Below are positions 10,001 through 17,264 of a stretch of DNA of 64,000 nt, one piece after another. The first letter of the stretch is position 1. Each line of letters opens with the position of its first letter. This DNA comes from Noviherbaspirillum malthae (GTDB lineage Bacteria; Pseudomonadota; Gammaproteobacteria; Burkholderiales; Burkholderiaceae_D). A program made the translations under genes and the position numbers. The DNA lies in contig NZ_JACYXF010000016.1 of assembly GCF_015352985.1 (NCBI RefSeq), positions 1 through 64,000 of the forward strand. The letters are read 5' to 3'. The notes below the pieces were generated by a model, which had not been told where the DNA came from, did not search any database, and saw only the letters and a program-made list of their open reading frames with translations.

Positions 10001-11013
10001 TTAAACACCGTGCCATCTACATCGAAAGCCTGCCAGAGCAGAGTGACGCAAAGGAATGGATTCGATTCCTTGTCAGGATGGTTCGTCCCATTCAGGCACT
10101 GATCCATAGCGACATCCAGATCTACTACTATGGCAGCATAGGCGAACTGCTTGAGCTGAAAGAAGCGCCCGACATACAACATGCTTTGCCGATACCCGAT
10201 TCGTCGGCCAGGAAGCGGAACGACGATGAAAGCGCGCTTCGCGTCACTGGCGACAGTAAAGCTTATCTTGACCGCATCGCTGCCACCTATTATGAGGCTG
10301 TGCTGGATTACAGGAATGTGGATCGCAATGACGAAAAGGCTGTGATGGATTGCTTGATCGAGGAACTCTGGTTCTTCGTCGATAAGCTCAGCAAGTCGGA
10401 TGACGGCTTGCCGATCCAGATACCCCTGCATGGCAGGACACTGAGCATTACCAAGGAAGCTGTCCTTACGGGCTCCATCGCGATAAACAACAGGAAATTT
10501 TTACGGGAAATCAACCTTAGAATAGAGGATCTTATTCAGCGCGGCATGAACAATGCCGATATAGTTGATAAACTGGTCGAAGCAACCAATGTCGCCGTCT
10601 TAAATCGCGTGAATTCTTACAGGCCCACCATATCAACAAAACTTCAACTCTTGCGCGATATTCTGGTGGTGATTCAAGAGATTTGTCACGACTCCAATCG
10701 AAACAGGATGGCGCCGGCATGCATGAACGTCGCAATCTTCCTCACCAACATTATTAAAACCCGCGACATCGATTCTCCGCCCGCGTCCGCCGATGAATGG
10801 CTTGCGCAATTCCTTTCGGGATACCTTGCGGAGGCCAATCAAGACTTGATCGACCAGGCTATTGCAATATTGGGCGTGCTTCCGGCAATGCCCCGTAATT
10901 CTGGATTTCAAGAAAAAGGCGATGAATTGGTCGAGTTGGTCAATGACAGTCTTTCCATAAAAAATTCTCAAAAAGCCGCCCTGTCGGCGCAATGCCGCCG
11001 CATACTTGGATAA
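4081..11013 (+). CDS. Giant protein with two AAA+ ATPase modules and a transglutaminase-like domain
   Basis: The ORF has 2310 codons. Residues 1 to about 900 contain no domain I recognise. Module 1 has Walker A GPPGTGKS (K968) and Walker B MLVVDEAN (about 1007-1014). Module 2 has a divergent Walker A GPASRGKD (about 1244-1251), Walker B VVVIDEL (about 1291), a sensor-like ATVNPSG and a possible arginine finger in ALKNRM, a style reminiscent of dynein/MoxR/midasin AAA+ proteins. A transglutaminase-like core follows: C1818 in GEGVCVEFA, H1855 in SHTWVEY and D1871 in RIDPTP, the full triad in canonical order. The last 430 residues are unrecognised. No signal peptide or clear membrane span was seen. 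The start is uncertain: no Shine-Dalgarno fits 4081, and the palindrome at 4182-4200 argues for a later ATG such as 4264, 4303 or 4504. The role is unknown; ATP-driven remodelling coupled to proteolysis or crosslinking is an inference. Confidence 0.85.
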   Translation: MIRLLVVCSEIPFTVPRPNDASHGLTCKPVGFSSANRWFAEPAHAAPAGEGEEVASADCKFMELHRPSRHSVAAMPDMSFPGVVSNNSLIEYTLDTNFPPRYLTHPANQRPPAGVREEQATGRASSRPAPHSEPLSGPPHAMANPSVTSLRTAENQMPHIPNMRGSRRNLPGAGQGADQPPHLRWLLDGAARHANVAVRDASQVSNARRQFQRVLRSHGRNALYLHDTDSLGDFEQTIQVGSFGRLKLAAGPFTKLLNDGGTLILNVPNFSPQHLEAFNALLTDGVWQGKKLKRPVRLVFLCDVATLKKHVLSGAQISRVEFKDFSNVSFDDVPQPPIAQPRVRYEAIDRIIDFKSETKWRDLAYGAPELQPNGQWTYKPGFMENLPEGTLFLRNAPMNDPYFEDLVHELRSKKVRVRLEQGIPERRLKERLATKGPFTGRIEDLRAGAVCTVNASNIDMTLKPHYGIAPSGLTRQPSLLQQAQMRLGEGRRPVVHVCEQLPDQHWARLLTYPLPFDVAASPGVEVPDRYKAHVATLAGLRRIARRAAFDHDATAGTPVTFLLSADSALVDFPTDAQHIFVTPAMRADTLMCGVERTHLTLCERAAEGTLRPNGLSIKMGQMLVDLRAGRTVILHGHNPALEDDLATLLHWPHYYTTPDGRLWHFGEGGGLTGRLIAVTQHQAMLDKHALTPACDDGMNDDQAWTNAMIAKLAAAFPALAPQGHGNIAEQLRRTVCFFNTLTHDGLLPAWEHPVSYRTMEKLLRHLDPRQRAHAGDFVQEIWERIRPMVFKDMLLGDHRQSDPESEERYSRLKAILKALFPEQMSAMPRTSVDLARLENLLIRVKHPNDVCNNAYRFLNVFSPDVIRSIIGVTSPLPDRVEMPDDINDRILDWLHAQAPLVRPALRPLLTNTVALQMGGNATSPSARRLTRYDRPPVLSPLRKNRFKTIMAQRQSGAVFKKGPPGTGKSASTTRHATKPYRANIATINSPEYEEVMEDWARDTEPRMLVVDEANLISDESSHDALKAKFMNGTIVVNCVRHHLHPDKTIVFTGNADSYPGRKRSPMAAESFITQYFKPMKPEQLRTLFVNPLLEHAGDSRENEWLVQHAVNIHTALHHAYPEASLSPRNLEEYVCQVLSHRQRFPHAALAPWMFRLALNVYGGVLPAEDAPVIESWLRWTFGINSGEEPPALPHADLSQSGLLPTASTQALADEVLWWLDTQKLRQSLNPGKAVLGQRALLIEGPASRGKDAVVMAVLDAAHISYVRVNADPSDLKHLRTSLKNGCKKGKVVVIDELTNLPSGILEGELNAVLAGDKEVHRNFALIATVNPSGHAGGYAGRKPMSDALKNRMLIKKIDDYAPNELQEIAHHFARNLSARQRGKIRFPAVPDSTIHALVRDHLGLAERLADVPDEFKPKLRELFRALEDVFRQPRLRYDAAFSKAYAYYLFQANKAGGSAPHRKQPADADRSSELAGQLRRAFMLVHPDWLTWPQIIADNTLLATRSVRYDAKEHCIRFNPGHELEQLCTAVLRIDMGDSHAPQPQAHQHDTHGPERRTTVRSPLDAPVAHAAAAGATHPWAPVTNFDPALPFNSAVGKETPKGDIGRVINAAGQELYLELERRTLGNEAVPFPRVRFENNQSALASTVSDIELHRVHVNRSLSGRSRVYLLASNGTRPAGVRLDGIMSGSIRRDDYGGWYVNFSTSEASIDTVRYSLVPFHEEGQGGRNRKAGYQLFSGLEFSSEGREAMQAILALQTNIKKSGVASYSAKKIAAALAKIFLDPRYFQYSHDDADALNNTNGIAARCQRFLEQGEGVCVEFAYAFAAVLEQLFHIPARVCGGHRVKSETIPAASHTWVEYENEKGNWIRIDPTPVDLQASYLQGETASRFHSALISSVSTIFQTKSFYNIDRQHLDISQQLLKQHFDPATLDLAYWDTERATKTYNAVAGTLDLKRYMQGKPDFYLDSRPSTSLKHRAIYIESLPEQSDAKEWIRFLVRMVRPIQALIHSDIQIYYYGSIGELLELKEAPDIQHALPIPDSSARKRNDDESALRVTGDSKAYLDRIAATYYEAVLDYRNVDRNDEKAVMDCLIEELWFFVDKLSKSDDGLPIQIPLHGRTLSITKEAVLTGSIAINNRKFLREINLRIEDLIQRGMNNADIVDKLVEATNVAVLNRVNSYRPTISTKLQLLRDILVVIQEICHDSNRNRMAPACMNVAIFLTNIIKTRDIDSPPASADEWLAQFLSGYLAEANQDLIDQAIAILGVLPAMPRNSGFQEKGDELVELVNDSLSIKNSQKAALSAQCRRILG
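4159..4200. promoter_or_regulatory. Palindromic operator-like site plus half site in divergent intergenic region
   Basis: A perfect palindrome TGCAAACC-GAT-GGTTTGCA occupies 4182-4200. A third copy of the half site, TGCAAACC, lies at 4159-4166, 23 bp (about two helical turns) upstream. The block lies between the likely starts of the divergent protease gene (3960 or 4050) and the giant gene (possibly 4264 or later). This is the geometry of a dimeric regulator controlling both. The cognate regulator is not identifiable from this window. If the giant gene truly starts at 4081 the site would be within its coding region. Confidence 0.45.
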
Positions 11014-11188
11014 GACTCTCGCAATTGCACCCGCAGCCGCAGACTAGACCAAGCAGGCGGACGCGACTTGCAGGCCAGCTTCCTTGCCTACGCCACCAGC
11101 GCGGCGGTGAAAGAAGAAGTACACCGCCGGCTTTGGCCATCCGGGAACGTCAACGTGGCAGCACATGATCGATGACCGTCATGACCAG

Positions 11189-11710
11189 TCATTGCACGCG
11201 CCGCAGATGCGGCTTGCGCCTCTCGGTGCGCTGGCGGCCCGAACGCAGCAGCCACCAGCCGCCCGCCAGCATTGCTGCGCCCCAGGCGAGGAAAGCAAGA
11301 TCCCAAACCAGCCACTGCTCCGTCGGCACGGTCTCGTTCACATGATGGATCTGCAGGACGTGGTGATCGACAATGCCTTCGACGACGTTGAAGAGGCCGA
11401 ATCCCATCAGCATGCTGCCCGCCAGCATGCGCCCCGACCACCAAAGATGGCGGCGGTGCGCCGCGCGCCAGAGCAGGACCAGTCCGATCACGACGAAGAC
11501 ATAGGTCGATGCATGAAAAAGGCCGTCCCATAGCGTATTGAATTTCAGATTCGAAACGCTGTCCGGAGGATAGCCGGCACTGGTAAACATGTGATGCCAC
11601 TGCAGTATCTGGTGCAGCACGATGCCATCGAAGAAGCCGCCCAGGCCCAGGCCGAAGAAAATTCCCGCCGCCGTGGGAAAGCGTGGACCGTCATCGCCGC
11701 GTTGATTCAT
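11189..11710 (-). CDS. DUF2243 family integral membrane protein
   Basis: This 173-residue protein has four or five hydrophobic segments and the conserved His-rich pattern of DUF2243 proteins (FFDGIVLHQILQWHHM, FNVVEGIVDHHVLQIHHV). The function of the family is unknown. The C-terminus is very basic (RSGRQRTERRKPHLRR), suggesting a cytoplasmic tail. The start at 11710 has only a weak ribosome site. It stands alone: a 175-bp gap separates it from the giant ORF, and the reductase gene downstream of 11840 is on the same strand but reads as a separate unit. Confidence 0.85.
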   Translation of the reverse strand: MNQRGDDGPRFPTAAGIFFGLGLGGFFDGIVLHQILQWHHMFTSAGYPPDSVSNLKFNTLWDGLFHASTYVFVVIGLVLLWRAAHRRHLWWSGRMLAGSMLMGFGLFNVVEGIVDHHVLQIHHVNETVPTEQWLVWDLAFLAWGAAMLAGGWWLLRSGRQRTERRKPHLRRVQ

Positions 11711-11839
11711 GGTGTATCCGTGATGAGAGAGTCAGGAGTATCTGACTCATGCGATGAACGGCGGCGGGAAAAGTTCAGGCCTTGGTTCAGGCCTTGCCGC
11801 CTGTTCCGGCGAGCAAGGTCATGCGCTTGAATTAAAGCC

Positions 11840-12910
11840 TCATGGCCTGCGCGCCACCTCTGCATTGCCGAAGATCAGCTGCTGAACCAGGGGCTGGGAA
11901 ACGAAGCGGTCCGGAAAGATCGGTGCCGGCGCACTCGCCTGATCGAGACGCGCAAGCTGCTCGTCGCTTAAACGCACGTCGAGAGCCGCGAGGTTTTCCA
12001 GTGCCTGCGACGCGGTGCGCGCGCCGATCACGGGCGAAACCACAGCGGCATGGCGCAGCGTCCAGGCCAGCGCAACCTGTGCAGGCGTTGCGTCGGTTTC
12101 ACCGGCCACGGCGGCCACGACTTCGGCAATATCCAGCGCGCGCTCGGTCATGTGTCCGGAAGACGCGATGACGCCCTTGCGCGTTGCGGATACCTTGGCC
12201 TCTCCTTCCTGCGCCAAGTCCTTGCGGCCGTATTTGCCGGTCAGCATGCCGCCGCCCAGCGGCGACCACGGCATCACGCCCAAGCCCAGAGCCTGTGCCA
12301 TGGGCATCAGCTCATGCTCGACCGTGCGCTCCAGCAGGTTGTACTCGATCTGCAGCGAAATCAGCGGCGACCAGCCGCGCAGGTCGGCAATCGTCTGCAG
12401 CCGCGACACCTGCCAGGCCGGCGTATTGCAGATGCCGAGATAGAGTACCTTGCCCGCGCGGACCAGATCGTCGAGCGCACGCATGACTTCGTCCGGCGAT
12501 GTCGTGAAATCCCAGGCATGCAGGTGCAGCAGCTCGATGCGGTCGGTGTCGAGCTGCCTCAGGCTTGTCTCCACGGAGCGCACCAGATTCATCCGGTGGT
12601 TGCCGCCGGAGTTGGGATCGGCCGGATCCCTTGCCATCGTGAATTTGGTGGACAGCACGATGCGGTCGCGCCTGCCCTTGAGCAGCCGGCCGACGATGCG
12701 TTCCGAAGCGCCGTTGGTGTAGTTGACCGCGGTATCGACGAAATTGCCGCCGCGCTCCACGTAGGCATTGAAGATGCGCGTGGCCTCCGCCTCGTCGGCA
12801 CCCCAGCCCCAGTCCGACCCGAAGGTCATGGTGCCCAGCGCCAACGGCGAGACGCGCATGCCGGATCGTCCGAGAAGACGATAGTGATCAAGAGAAAAAT
12901 GTCCAGTCAT
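11840..12910 (-). CDS. Aldo/keto reductase
   Basis: This is a 356-residue NADPH-dependent reductase of the AKR superfamily, cytoplasmic, substrate unknown. The catalytic tetrad is present: D59 and Y64 in VDTAVNY, K89 in LSTKF and H129 in LLHLH. The cofactor-binding C-terminal segment (SPVIGARTASQALENL) is typical. The ATG at 12910 is chosen because GAAAGGAG lies just upstream; an in-frame TTG two codons earlier is less likely. It is divergent from an AraC-family regulator at 13048, a common arrangement in which the regulator controls the reductase. Confidence 0.93.
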   Translation of the reverse strand: MTGHFSLDHYRLLGRSGMRVSPLALGTMTFGSDWGWGADEAEATRIFNAYVERGGNFVDTAVNYTNGASERIVGRLLKGRRDRIVLSTKFTMARDPADPNSGGNHRMNLVRSVETSLRQLDTDRIELLHLHAWDFTTSPDEVMRALDDLVRAGKVLYLGICNTPAWQVSRLQTIADLRGWSPLISLQIEYNLLERTVEHELMPMAQALGLGVMPWSPLGGGMLTGKYGRKDLAQEGEAKVSATRKGVIASSGHMTERALDIAEVVAAVAGETDATPAQVALAWTLRHAAVVSPVIGARTASQALENLAALDVRLSDEQLARLDQASAPAPIFPDRFVSQPLVQQLIFGNAEVARRP

Positions 12911-13047
12911 TTGCAAACTCCTTTCAAGCGATCAAAGTGGAACGCCTTGAAGTTTGCAGGAGGCTCGCCGTTGAGCGATATCAGGAAAGTCCTTTATGAT
13001 TGCACGATTGTCCGAATGAACAGCCTGGGCCAGGCGCCATCAAACTC

Positions 13048-13956
13048 ATGGAACTCATGAATCCGCTGACAAAGCTTGCTGACATCATCGCCCGTCATGC
13101 GCCCGGCGATGGCATTTACGATACCGCGATTCCCGGCGCAAGCCTGCTGCGCGCATCGGCGCCGACCATGCCGATGCCGGTTCTCTACGAACCGACGCTG
13201 TGCCTGGTGGCTCAGGGCCGCAAGCAGGCGGTGCTCGGCACGGCAACCTATGTGTATGACGCGGCCAAGTACCTCGTGGCATCGGTCAATCTTCCCGTTA
13301 CCGGCTCGGTCATCGAAGCCAGCGACGCGAGGCCCTATCTGTGTCTTCGCCTCGATCTCGATACCGCCGAACTGAGCGAACTGGCGTTGCGCCATCCCGT
13401 AAAGGAAGACAGTTCCGATCTGCCCTCGGCCGGTATATCACTGGGCGAAACGACGCCGGAACTGCTGGACGCGGCGGCACGGCTGGCCGGCTTGCTGGAC
13501 CAACCCGCCGACATCGAAGCGATTGCCCCTCTGGTGACACGCGAAATCCTGTATCGCCTGCTCACCGGACCGGGCAACCGCGCCGTGAGGCAGATGGCTC
13601 AGGCCAACAGCCGCCTGAATCAGATCGTCAAGGCCATTGCCTGGCTGCGTGCGCATTACACCGAGGCATGCAGGATCGACGACGTAGCGGATATCGCCGG
13701 GATGAGCCGTTCCAGCTTTCATGCCAATTTCAAGGCGGTGACCGCGTTGAGTCCTCTGGAGTTTCGTACGCAGCTGCGCATGCAGGAGGCGCGGCGCTTG
13801 ATGGTGGCCGAGGGCATGGAGGCTGCCACGGCGGGTTTCCAGGTGGGTTATGAAAGCCCTTCGCAATTCAGCCGTGACTATGTCCGCATCTTCGGCATGC
13901 CCCCTGCGCGGGATGCGAGCCGCCTGCGGGAGACGGCGGATTCTGCTGCGCACTGA
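13048..13956 (+). CDS. AraC-family transcriptional regulator with AraC_N cupin domain
   Basis: This is a 302-residue regulator. The N-terminal half (IYDTAIPGASLLRASAP, YEPTLCLVAQGRKQAVLG) matches the AraC_N domain found in regulators of alcohol and aldehyde metabolism. The C-terminal about 100 residues carry two helix-turn-helix motifs (RIDDVADIAGMSRSSFHANFKAVT and GFQVGYESPSQFSRDYVRIFG). The upstream TTG at 13000 also opens the frame, but ATG at 13048 or 13057 matches family length. It is divergent from the aldo/keto reductase, its likely target; the intergenic stretch 12911-13047 should hold both promoters. Confidence 0.92.
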   Translation: MELMNPLTKLADIIARHAPGDGIYDTAIPGASLLRASAPTMPMPVLYEPTLCLVAQGRKQAVLGTATYVYDAAKYLVASVNLPVTGSVIEASDARPYLCLRLDLDTAELSELALRHPVKEDSSDLPSAGISLGETTPELLDAAARLAGLLDQPADIEAIAPLVTREILYRLLTGPGNRAVRQMAQANSRLNQIVKAIAWLRAHYTEACRIDDVADIAGMSRSSFHANFKAVTALSPLEFRTQLRMQEARRLMVAEGMEAATAGFQVGYESPSQFSRDYVRIFGMPPARDASRLRETADSAAH

Positions 13957-14381
13957 CACGGGCTGCCCCTGCAGTGCGGCCGCGGTGCGGGGATATGCGC
14001 CGATCGATCACAGCAGGGCATTCCCGGTGGAATCGCTTCCGCAATGCAATTCAGCAAGAAACAGATTGCGAGTTGCCTGACGGTGCATCCAACACCTTAT
14101 TCATTTTTCGCGGCCCCCGTCGCAAAGGTCTTGTTGTCATTCGAGAAGGTGCGAGCACTCGTGTTATTCGACAATGCCGGCAGGCGTTTCTCATTCCATT
14201 CACTCAGGCAAATTCCAGAATCTTACAGTGTCGCTTCCGTTTTTCCACTTTTTATTAAAGCCCGCATGCGCTAATTTACTGAATATCGAATTGCCAATTT
14301 TTTCGACACAGACCTGCAGCACCTGAGGCCGTGCTTGCCTATCGCAACGCGGCGCATTATCAATCGCCCATTGGAGGAACC
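13957..14381. other. Intergenic region without a recognised gene
   Basis: This 425-bp stretch is more AT-rich than its surroundings toward the 3' end. Short open frames (for example 14044-14274) lack ribosome sites and family features. It ends with the GGAGGAAC ribosome site of the downstream uspA-like gene and probably contains that gene's promoter. Confidence 0.6.
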
Positions 14382-14804
14382 ATGAAAATTCTCATTGCCT
14401 TGGACGGCAGTGACTGTTCCAAGCTTGTGCAGAAATATGTGACCACGCACCCCGCCCTTTTCGATGCGCCGCATGACTGCATGGCGCTGACCGTGGTGCC
14501 GGATGTGCCGCCGCATGCGGCTGCGGTCGTCGGGAAAAACGTCGTGACCAACTACATCAGGGAGGAAGCCGAAAAAGTACTCAGTCCCGTGCGCCGCTTC
14601 TTCGAGGAGAACGGCTACAACATCAAGACGCAGTTCAAGCATGGGCATGCTCCGGAGATTATTGCGGAGACGGCAACCAAGGGCGCCTACGACCTGATCG
14701 TGATGGGTTCCCACGGACATTCCGCTCTGGGAAGCCTCGTCACCGGGTCGGTCACTGCGAAGGTGCTTGCCTATTGCAAGGTGCCGGTCCTTATCGTGCG
14801 CTGA
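14382..14804 (+). CDS. Universal stress protein (UspA family), single domain
   Basis: This 140-residue cytoplasmic stress protein starts MKILIALDGS, and the ATG at 14382 is preceded by GGAGGAAC. The ATP-binding pattern G-x2-G-x9-G-S is visible in MGSHGHSALGSLVTGS, so it probably belongs to the ATP-binding Usp subgroup. An in-frame upstream ATG at 14331 has no ribosome site. It lies upstream of the Mn riboswitch and TerC gene but is separated from them by a regulatory leader. Confidence 0.93.
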   Translation: MKILIALDGSDCSKLVQKYVTTHPALFDAPHDCMALTVVPDVPPHAAAVVGKNVVTNYIREEAEKVLSPVRRFFEENGYNIKTQFKHGHAPEIIAETATKGAYDLIVMGSHGHSALGSLVTGSVTAKVLAYCKVPVLIVR

Positions 14805-14827
14805 ATCACCGTCCCAAAAAACATCCG

Positions 14828-14943
14828 TAAAGGGGGAGTAGCACGCGGCAGGCGCCGTGGCGGCATCCCGTCAATCCGGATTCGTGGCAATCACGATCCC
14901 GGGCCCGCATTGGACCGGCAAGGTCCACCAGCAAGACCCTTTA
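14828..14943 (+). ncRNA. Putative yybP-ykoY manganese riboswitch in the terC/alx leader
   Basis: The closing helix pairs TAAAGGG (14828-14834) with CCCTTTA (14937-14943). Inside it are the family signature blocks GGGGAGTAGC near the 5' side, CCCGTCAAT in the middle and GCAAGACC near the 3' side. The element ends 34 bp before the start of a TerC/Alx-type membrane protein, a class of gene this Mn2+-sensing riboswitch is known to control. A covariance-model search was not possible here. Confidence 0.75.
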
Positions 14944-14977
14944 CTCATATCGACAAACTACTTGCTGGAGTTTATCA

Positions 14978-15949
14978 ATGAGTACCATTGCGCCTGATTG
15001 GCTGCTTGTCTTCTTTGTTGCCAGCGTCATTGCTGCGCTTTACGTCGATTTCGTCATGCTGCGCAAGCAGGGCGCCCATGCCGTCACGGTGAAGGAAGCG
15101 CTTAACTGGTCTCTCGCCTGGATCGGCCTGAGCTTTGCCTTCAATGCGCTCTTCTGGTGGGCGGTACGCGATACGACCGGCGATACCGCGCTGGCCAATG
15201 CCCGTGCGCTGGAATTCCTGACCGGCTACCTGATCGAGAAGTCGCTCGCGGTAGACAACATTTTTGTTTTCCTGATGATCTTCACCTACTTCTCGGTACC
15301 GGCCGAATACCAGAAGCGGGTATTGATGATCGGCGTGATCGGCGCCATCGTCCTGCGCACCATCATGATTCTGATCGGCGGCTGGCTGGTGACCGAGTTT
15401 CACTGGATTCTCTACGTCTTCGGCGCGCTGCTGGTCGTGACCGGCATCAAGATGTGGATGGCAGCGGGCAAGGAGCCGCACCTCGACGACAATCCCGCGC
15501 TGAAACTGCTGCGCCGCATATTGCCTGTCTCGTCCCGATTCGACGGCGAACGCTTCTTCACACGCGAAAACGGCAAGCGCATCGCCACGCCGCTGCTGAT
15601 GGTGGTGGCAATGGTAGGCATCACCGACATCATCTTCGCGGTGGACTCGATACCGGCGATTTTCGCCATCACCACCGATCCGTTCATCGTGCTGAGCTCG
15701 AACATCTTTGCCATCCTCGGCCTGAGGGCCATGTTCTTCCTGCTTGCGGCGGTTGCGGCAAAGTTCCATCTCCTCAACTACGGCCTGTCCATCATCCTGC
15801 TCTTCATCGGCACCAAGATGCTGCTTGTGGACTTCGTGAAGATTCCCGTTGCGATTTCGCTCGGCTTCGTCGTCGTGGTACTGGCAGCCACCATGCTGCT
15901 GAGCGTAAAGACCGCGCCCAAGCTTGACCGGCAGAGCCAGTCATCCTGA
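14978..15949 (+). CDS. alx: TerC/Alx family membrane protein, probable Mn2+ exporter
   Basis: This 323-residue inner-membrane protein has about nine hydrophobic segments. It carries the two conserved acidic motifs of the TerC superfamily, EKSLAVDNIFVF and DIIFAVDSIPAIFAI, thought to bind metal. Members such as Alx/MeeY and MeeF are linked to Mn2+ export and are often under yybP-ykoY riboswitch control, matching the leader at 14828-14943. The ATG at 14978 follows a CTGGAG ribosome site. Tellurite resistance is an alternative historical label, but no ter operon partners are present. Confidence 0.9.
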   Translation: MSTIAPDWLLVFFVASVIAALYVDFVMLRKQGAHAVTVKEALNWSLAWIGLSFAFNALFWWAVRDTTGDTALANARALEFLTGYLIEKSLAVDNIFVFLMIFTYFSVPAEYQKRVLMIGVIGAIVLRTIMILIGGWLVTEFHWILYVFGALLVVTGIKMWMAAGKEPHLDDNPALKLLRRILPVSSRFDGERFFTRENGKRIATPLLMVVAMVGITDIIFAVDSIPAIFAITTDPFIVLSSNIFAILGLRAMFFLLAAVAAKFHLLNYGLSIILLFIGTKMLLVDFVKIPVAISLGFVVVVLAATMLLSVKTAPKLDRQSQSS

Positions 15950-16046
15950 AGGGGAAGGTCGATGCGCAGCACCTTGGCCGGGCCGGGACGAAGCTTAAAG
16001 TTTCCCGGCTCGTCACCGATATACATGGAAGGTGAGGGAAAACTCC

Positions 16047-17174
16047 ATGAATATCAAAATCAACCCGGCAAGTGCCGGCCTGAACTGGCTTCCAAAGCCG
16101 GCGGCCGGTCCGCGCCCCGATTTGTCGCCGGCCAAAGACCTGGCCGTGCAGCCTGCACTGGCGGAAGTGCCTGCGCCCGCTGCGGCGGATGAGAGTGCGT
16201 TGTCAGCGGCCAGCCTGTTCCAGCCGCTGATACGAGGCTTGGGCGAATGGAGCCGGGGCGTCTCCGGTGCCGCGAATGAGGCATCGTCGGCGCAGCAAGG
16301 CAGCGGAGCGCAGGCAAACGGACGCCCCGACTATGCCGGCTCCTTTTCCCTGACGGTGAAGACGCGCGACGGCGATACCGTCACGCTGCATTTCGACGAA
16401 GCCCGCACTCATGGCCCGCAGACGAGCCAGTCCAATGCCGCCGCGTACCGCGTGGAAGGCAATCTGTCCGAGTCCGAGCGCGCAGCGCGGGACAAGGTGG
16501 TCGCCAAGATGACCGATATCGCGGACTCCTTCTTCAGCGACACGGTCGGTTTCGGCAGGCTGGTCGTGATGGATGACCTGGGCTTCTTCGATGCCGGCGA
16601 ACTGGCCGGCTTTGCATTGAACGTCAGCCAGGACCGCCAATTCCAGGGCGGCAATGCCGAACGTGCATACAGCAGCCTGTCGTTCAGCTATGAAACCGAT
16701 CTGGAAGCAAAGACGCAGCGCCTGAGCTCGGAAATGCTGGATGGCTACCAGCAGAAGGATGGAGCGGGCATGCACCGCTATGCCTATGACCTGACCAGCA
16801 GCATCTCTTCCGCGAGCAAGGCGCTCCTCAACGGCATGGATGTCCGGGAACTCGGCCGTCCCGGCGTGTACCAGAGCGCCCCCACCGCCTTGCCTGCCTA
16901 CTATCAGGGAGCATTGCAGGCATTGGCGGGCAATATCGACCGGCTGGCGGCATTGACCGAGGATGCCGATGCGCAGGCGGCCGGCCTGGCCGATGCCAAG
17001 TCCGTCAGCGATCTGTTCCGCGGACTCGCCGCCAACCATCCTGCTTACAAGAATGCAGCCGAGCCGGTGCAAGCCGGCCTGAACAGGATGTTCGATCTGC
17101 TGCCGCCATTGATGAAGCAGGCCAATGAACTGCTCGCAAGTTTTCTGAACGGTTCGCTGCAGGTGAAGGCTTGA
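16047..17174 (+). CDS. Uncharacterised protein, 375 residues
   Basis: No family is recognised with confidence. The N-terminal 75 residues are Ala/Pro-rich and probably disordered. Residues from about 90 (SFSLTVKTRDGDTVTLHFDEA) look like a beta-rich segment seen in DUF5610-like proteins. The remainder is helical with many Ala and Gln. There is no signal peptide or membrane span. The ATG at 16047 (MNIKINPASAG) is preferred over 16032. The stop codon is formed by the first unit of a seven-copy 7-bp tandem repeat, so unit number does not alter the protein. It stands between terC and a convergent MFS gene. Confidence 0.7.
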   Translation: MNIKINPASAGLNWLPKPAAGPRPDLSPAKDLAVQPALAEVPAPAAADESALSAASLFQPLIRGLGEWSRGVSGAANEASSAQQGSGAQANGRPDYAGSFSLTVKTRDGDTVTLHFDEARTHGPQTSQSNAAAYRVEGNLSESERAARDKVVAKMTDIADSFFSDTVGFGRLVVMDDLGFFDAGELAGFALNVSQDRQFQGGNAERAYSSLSFSYETDLEAKTQRLSSEMLDGYQQKDGAGMHRYAYDLTSSISSASKALLNGMDVRELGRPGVYQSAPTALPAYYQGALQALAGNIDRLAALTEDADAQAAGLADAKSVSDLFRGLAANHPAYKNAAEPVQAGLNRMFDLLPPLMKQANELLASFLNGSLQVKA

Positions 17175-17216
17175 GGCTTGAGGCTTGAGGCTTGAGGCTT
17201 GAGGCTTGAGGCTTGA
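17168..17216 (+). repeat. Tandem repeat, seven perfect copies of a 7-bp unit
   Basis: GGCTTGA is repeated seven times without a mismatch, followed by a degenerate GACCTGA (17217-17223). The first unit supplies the stop codon of the preceding gene (TGA 17172-17174). It lies between two convergent genes. Perfect copies suggest recent expansion by slippage. Confidence 0.95.
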
Positions 17217-17264
17217 GACCTGAGCGGACATTGACAAGGATTGCCGTGCGGACCGGATGCCGTC

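Noticed and set aside
17168..17223. CRISPR-like array
   Set aside because: Units are 7 bp without spacers; this is a simple tandem repeat.
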